Below, in pieces: positions 3,946-5,784 of a stretch of DNA of 5,784 nt. Source of the DNA: Flavobacteriales bacterium UBA5871 (GTDB lineage: Bacteria; Bacteroidota; Bacteroidia; Flavobacteriales_D; Crocinitomicaceae); assembly GCA_002432085.1 (NCBI GenBank), contig DJFN01000086.1:1-5784 (forward strand). The letters run 5' to 3'. The notes beneath the pieces are model-generated. The model worked only from the letters and a program-made list of their open reading frames with translations. It was not told the DNA's origin and did not search any database. A program made the translations under genes and the position numbers. Within the stretch, counting starts at the first letter, position 1. Each line of letters begins with the position of its first letter.

Positions 3946-5152
3946 AGTTCAGAACGAGCTTGTTAAAGTACTTCTGCGGCCGGTCGGAATGCATGAATTT
4001 GTTCCCACCGTAACAGATCAGGATGTAGGTCAGATCGCCTTTGATGATGACACGCCTCCATTGCGGGCCTTTCCATTCGTCGAGGTACATGCCTTCAACA
4101 GCTTCCAGGCCGTTTTCAAGCGTTATCGTTCGCGGACGCTGGCGCTGGTTATCGATAAAGCCGGCTTTGCTTTCACCGAGCGTTTCTTCCGTCTTGCGGA
4201 CGATCAGCTCATAGGTATTGCCCTGGCCCAGCTCCTGGTAAATGAAGCGGTAGTTGTCTTCCGATGAAAAAACAAGCGGTTTGCCGGAAAGTGCAATGGA
4301 AAAATTGAACGTATCGCTGACCACTTCGTACTTCCGCCAGCTGTTCACCAGCGCTTCGTCGGTAGTTGTCTCAGGAGCGTAGCTCGCAATTACCGGTCGC
4401 AGCGTATAGCCTTTGGAGCGCAGCAGCTGGATCACGCCCTCGTTGCCGTGTAAATGTCCGGAGCCGATCGCGCAGAACACCGAGCGTTTGCGCATCAACG
4501 TATCGAGTCCGTTAGCCATGACCACATTCCGTTTGGTGATGAGCGCATCGTAAGCGCCCGGAATGCCATCCAGCTGGGATTTCAGCATTTTGCTCAACGT
4601 GGCGATATCGCCCTGCAGATAAGTTTGTACGAAGGTTTCTTTCGAAAAGAAAAAGCTGGAAATGGCTTCTTTGGTCGAAATGCCCTGGATCTTCTCACTG
4701 GCCGTCAGCTGGTCTTCGAGCGCTTCGAGTGCAAAGAACTGCTTGCCGGCACAGTAGCCCGTTTGCTGGAAATACGCATCAAGGAACTGCGGACGTCCGT
4801 CTTCACTACCGTAAACCGTGCGGGTTGCCTCGCGGGAATTGGTGTAAGGCTTGTTCCGCGACAGAATCTCGAGATCGAACAGGTCAAGCCGAACATCGTA
4901 TTCATCGAAAAGCGCTGCAACATCCGTTTCGAGCACCACCGCATCTGCTTTGGCAAAAGCCGTGTAGAGACTGTCGGGAAACTGGAACAGGCGTGCATCG
5001 TTGGAGTGCATGCTTCCGAACAGGTAGCTCGGTTTTTTGAGCTTTTTGCCCGTAACTTCCCATAGCAGCTGGTAGGTTGGCGCTTCCGTTTCGCTTTGCG
5101 CAAAACCGTGCAGCACGTAGCCCAGGAACGCTATGAGGAGCAACTGTTTCAT
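3944..5152 (-). CDS. Secreted TraB/GumN family protein with C-terminal extension
   Basis: A 402-residue protein. Residues 1-18 form a Sec signal peptide (MKQLLLIAFLGYVLHGFA, cleavage probably before Gln19) with no lipobox, so the product is periplasmic or exported. Residues about 27-255 match the TraB/GumN (PrgY, Tiki-like) family: a GxxH motif in YLFGSMHSND (Gly46, His49), a conserved Glu in VVLETD (Glu75), an Arg-Asn in KRNVVMANGL (208-209), and a second histidine motif AIGSGHLHGNEGV (His233, His235) followed by LLRSKGY. Animal Tiki members are metalloproteases using these motifs; the function of bacterial members is mostly unknown. Residues about 270-402 are an extra domain ending YFNKLVL, resembling C-terminal beta-rich modules in other secreted Bacteroidota proteins, though I cannot name it. 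The ATG overlaps the hutI stop by 4 bp (ATGA), implying coupled translation. Family call firm, function open. Confidence 0.88.
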   Translation of the reverse strand: MKQLLLIAFLGYVLHGFAQSETEAPTYQLLWEVTGKKLKKPSYLFGSMHSNDARLFQFPDSLYTAFAKADAVVLETDVAALFDEYDVRLDLFDLEILSRNKPYTNSREATRTVYGSEDGRPQFLDAYFQQTGYCAGKQFFALEALEDQLTASEKIQGISTKEAISSFFFSKETFVQTYLQGDIATLSKMLKSQLDGIPGAYDALITKRNVVMANGLDTLMRKRSVFCAIGSGHLHGNEGVIQLLRSKGYTLRPVIASYAPETTTDEALVNSWRKYEVVSDTFNFSIALSGKPLVFSSEDNYRFIYQELGQGNTYELIVRKTEETLGESKAGFIDNQRQRPRTITLENGLEAVEGMYLDEWKGPQWRRVIIKGDLTYILICYGGNKFMHSDRPQKYFNKLVLN

Positions 5153-5784
5153 TTTCCTGTGATCAACCGATCGATGTGATTATCGCCAAACGCATAGGGA
5201 ATATATGCTAAAGACGGAATTTTCTTCGTAAGGATGACCGGCGTGGTTTTCCCCAGCGTGATCGATCCGTGCGTATCCGACAATCCCATAGCGTATGCGG
5301 CATTAATGGTCATTGCGTTCAAAGCTTCTTCCGGCGTTAATTTCATCTTGACACAAGCCAAAGAAAAAATCATGCCCGGATTGCTGTTCGGTGTCGAACC
5401 GGGATTGAAATCGGTCGCCAGTGCAACCGGCAGGCCTGCATCGATGAACCCGCGGGCGTTGCCATACGGAATGCTCAGGAAGTGCGAGCAGCCCGGCAAA
5501 AAGGTCGGCATACAACCGGAACCCCTGAGTGCTTCGATGTCGTTCTGGTCGTATTCTTCCAAATGATCGACCGATAAAGCGCCCATTTCCACAGCAGCTT
5601 TCACACCTCCCATAACGGAGAACTGGTTTACGTGCACTTTCGGAACAAGGCCGTAGCGTTTTCCGGCTTCGAGAATGCGCGTCATTTCCTCTACGGAGAA
5701 GTAATTGCGCTCGCAGAAAACGTCAATGTAATCCGCCAGTCCGTTTGATTCGATTTGCGGCAGCATTTCGTCGATGATCTGTGA
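5149..5784 (-). CDS. hutI: Imidazolonepropionase (C-terminal half, cut by window edge)
   Basis: The frame is open to the window edge, giving 211 residues; full-length enzymes are about 400-420, so roughly half is missing. HutI hydrolyses 4-imidazolone-5-propionate to N-formimino-L-glutamate, the third step of histidine degradation, in the cytosol. Counting from the Met encoded at 5766, metal ligand His45 lies in KVHVNQFSVMGG (equivalent to B. subtilis His249), His68 in SVDHLEEYD (His272) and Asp119 in ALATDFNPGSTP (Asp324). Other family blocks are TFLPGCSHFL, LTPEEALNAMTINAAYAMG and the closing GSITLGK. Where B. subtilis has a proposed catalytic Glu252, this protein has Gln48, which other HutI proteins also show as far as I recall. 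The segment after GSITLGK is TTPVILTKKIPS, not the common AD-type sequence. The Met at 5766 is internal, not the start. The stop TGA overlaps the ATG of the downstream TraB/GumN gene. Confidence 0.95.
   Translation of the reverse strand, partial: SQIIDEMLPQIESNGLADYIDVFCERNYFSVEEMTRILEAGKRYGLVPKVHVNQFSVMGGVKAAVEMGALSVDHLEEYDQNDIEALRGSGCMPTFLPGCSHFLSIPYGNARGFIDAGLPVALATDFNPGSTPNSNPGMIFSLACVKMKLTPEEALNAMTINAAYAMGLSDTHGSITLGKTTPVILTKKIPSLAYIPYAFGDNHIDRLITGK

Noticed and set aside
4454..5065. 203-codon open frame on the plus strand opposite the TraB/GumN gene
   Set aside because: It is a shadow of a gene with a signal peptide and conserved histidine motifs. It has no promoter or recognisable domain.
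1..5784. A new defence or mobile system
   Set aside because: Every sizeable frame is explained by a known metabolic, stress or envelope family apart from the fragment at 1-148. No integrase, transposase, toxin-antitoxin pair, nuclease or phage gene is seen.

Overview
The window looks like a chromosomal stretch from a member of the Bacteroidota, most likely an uncultured or flavobacterium-like lineage of moderate GC (near 50% by eye). The evidence is the set of -7 promoter boxes matching TAnnTTTG, the absence of Shine-Dalgarno sequences ahead of the starts, the style of the proteins (signal peptides ending in LAQAQ or GFAQS, an imidazolonepropionase with a GKTTPVILT tail), and degenerate 7-bp tandem repeats between genes. 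There are no tRNA or rRNA genes, no CRISPR array, no transposase and no phage genes. All genes are of ordinary chromosomal type. I found no convincing undescribed multi-gene system.

Layout. Positions 1-148 (minus) carry the start of an unrecognised secreted protein. A divergent intergenic region (149-335) follows, with a heptamer tandem array and back-to-back promoter boxes. On the plus strand come a 6-pyruvoyl-tetrahydropterin synthase / QueD-family enzyme (336-767, TTG start) and GTP cyclohydrolase I, folE (783-1373, GTG start), 15 nt apart and probably one operon. Next are a seven-helix Bax inhibitor-1 family membrane protein (1496-2212) with a strong terminator, a membrane zinc metallopeptidase of the YugP type (2308-3021), a 212-nt intergenic region built largely from 7-bp repeats around a long hairpin, and a Mn-type superoxide dismutase, sodA (3234-3839), followed by two terminator hairpins. 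On the minus strand, transcribed toward sodA, are the 3' part of imidazolonepropionase, hutI (5149-5784, cut by the window edge), and a secreted TraB/GumN-family protein (3944-5152), overlapping by 4 bp (ATGA).

How the genes work together. FolE makes 7,8-dihydroneopterin triphosphate from GTP, and the neighbouring PTPS-family enzyme uses that compound, so these two are consecutive pathway steps. The Cx5HGH spacing in the PTPS favours a tetrahydropterin (biopterin-like) product over the queuosine precursor. BI-1, the metallopeptidase and SOD each appear to be separate transcription units with envelope or stress housekeeping roles. HutI belongs to histidine degradation; its coupling to a TraB/GumN protein is not explained by that pathway.

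The most unusual feature is non-coding: 7-bp periodic arrays in three intergenic regions, with three different unit families, two of the arrays beginning at the stop codon of the upstream gene. No gene-free stretch exceeds 300 bp.
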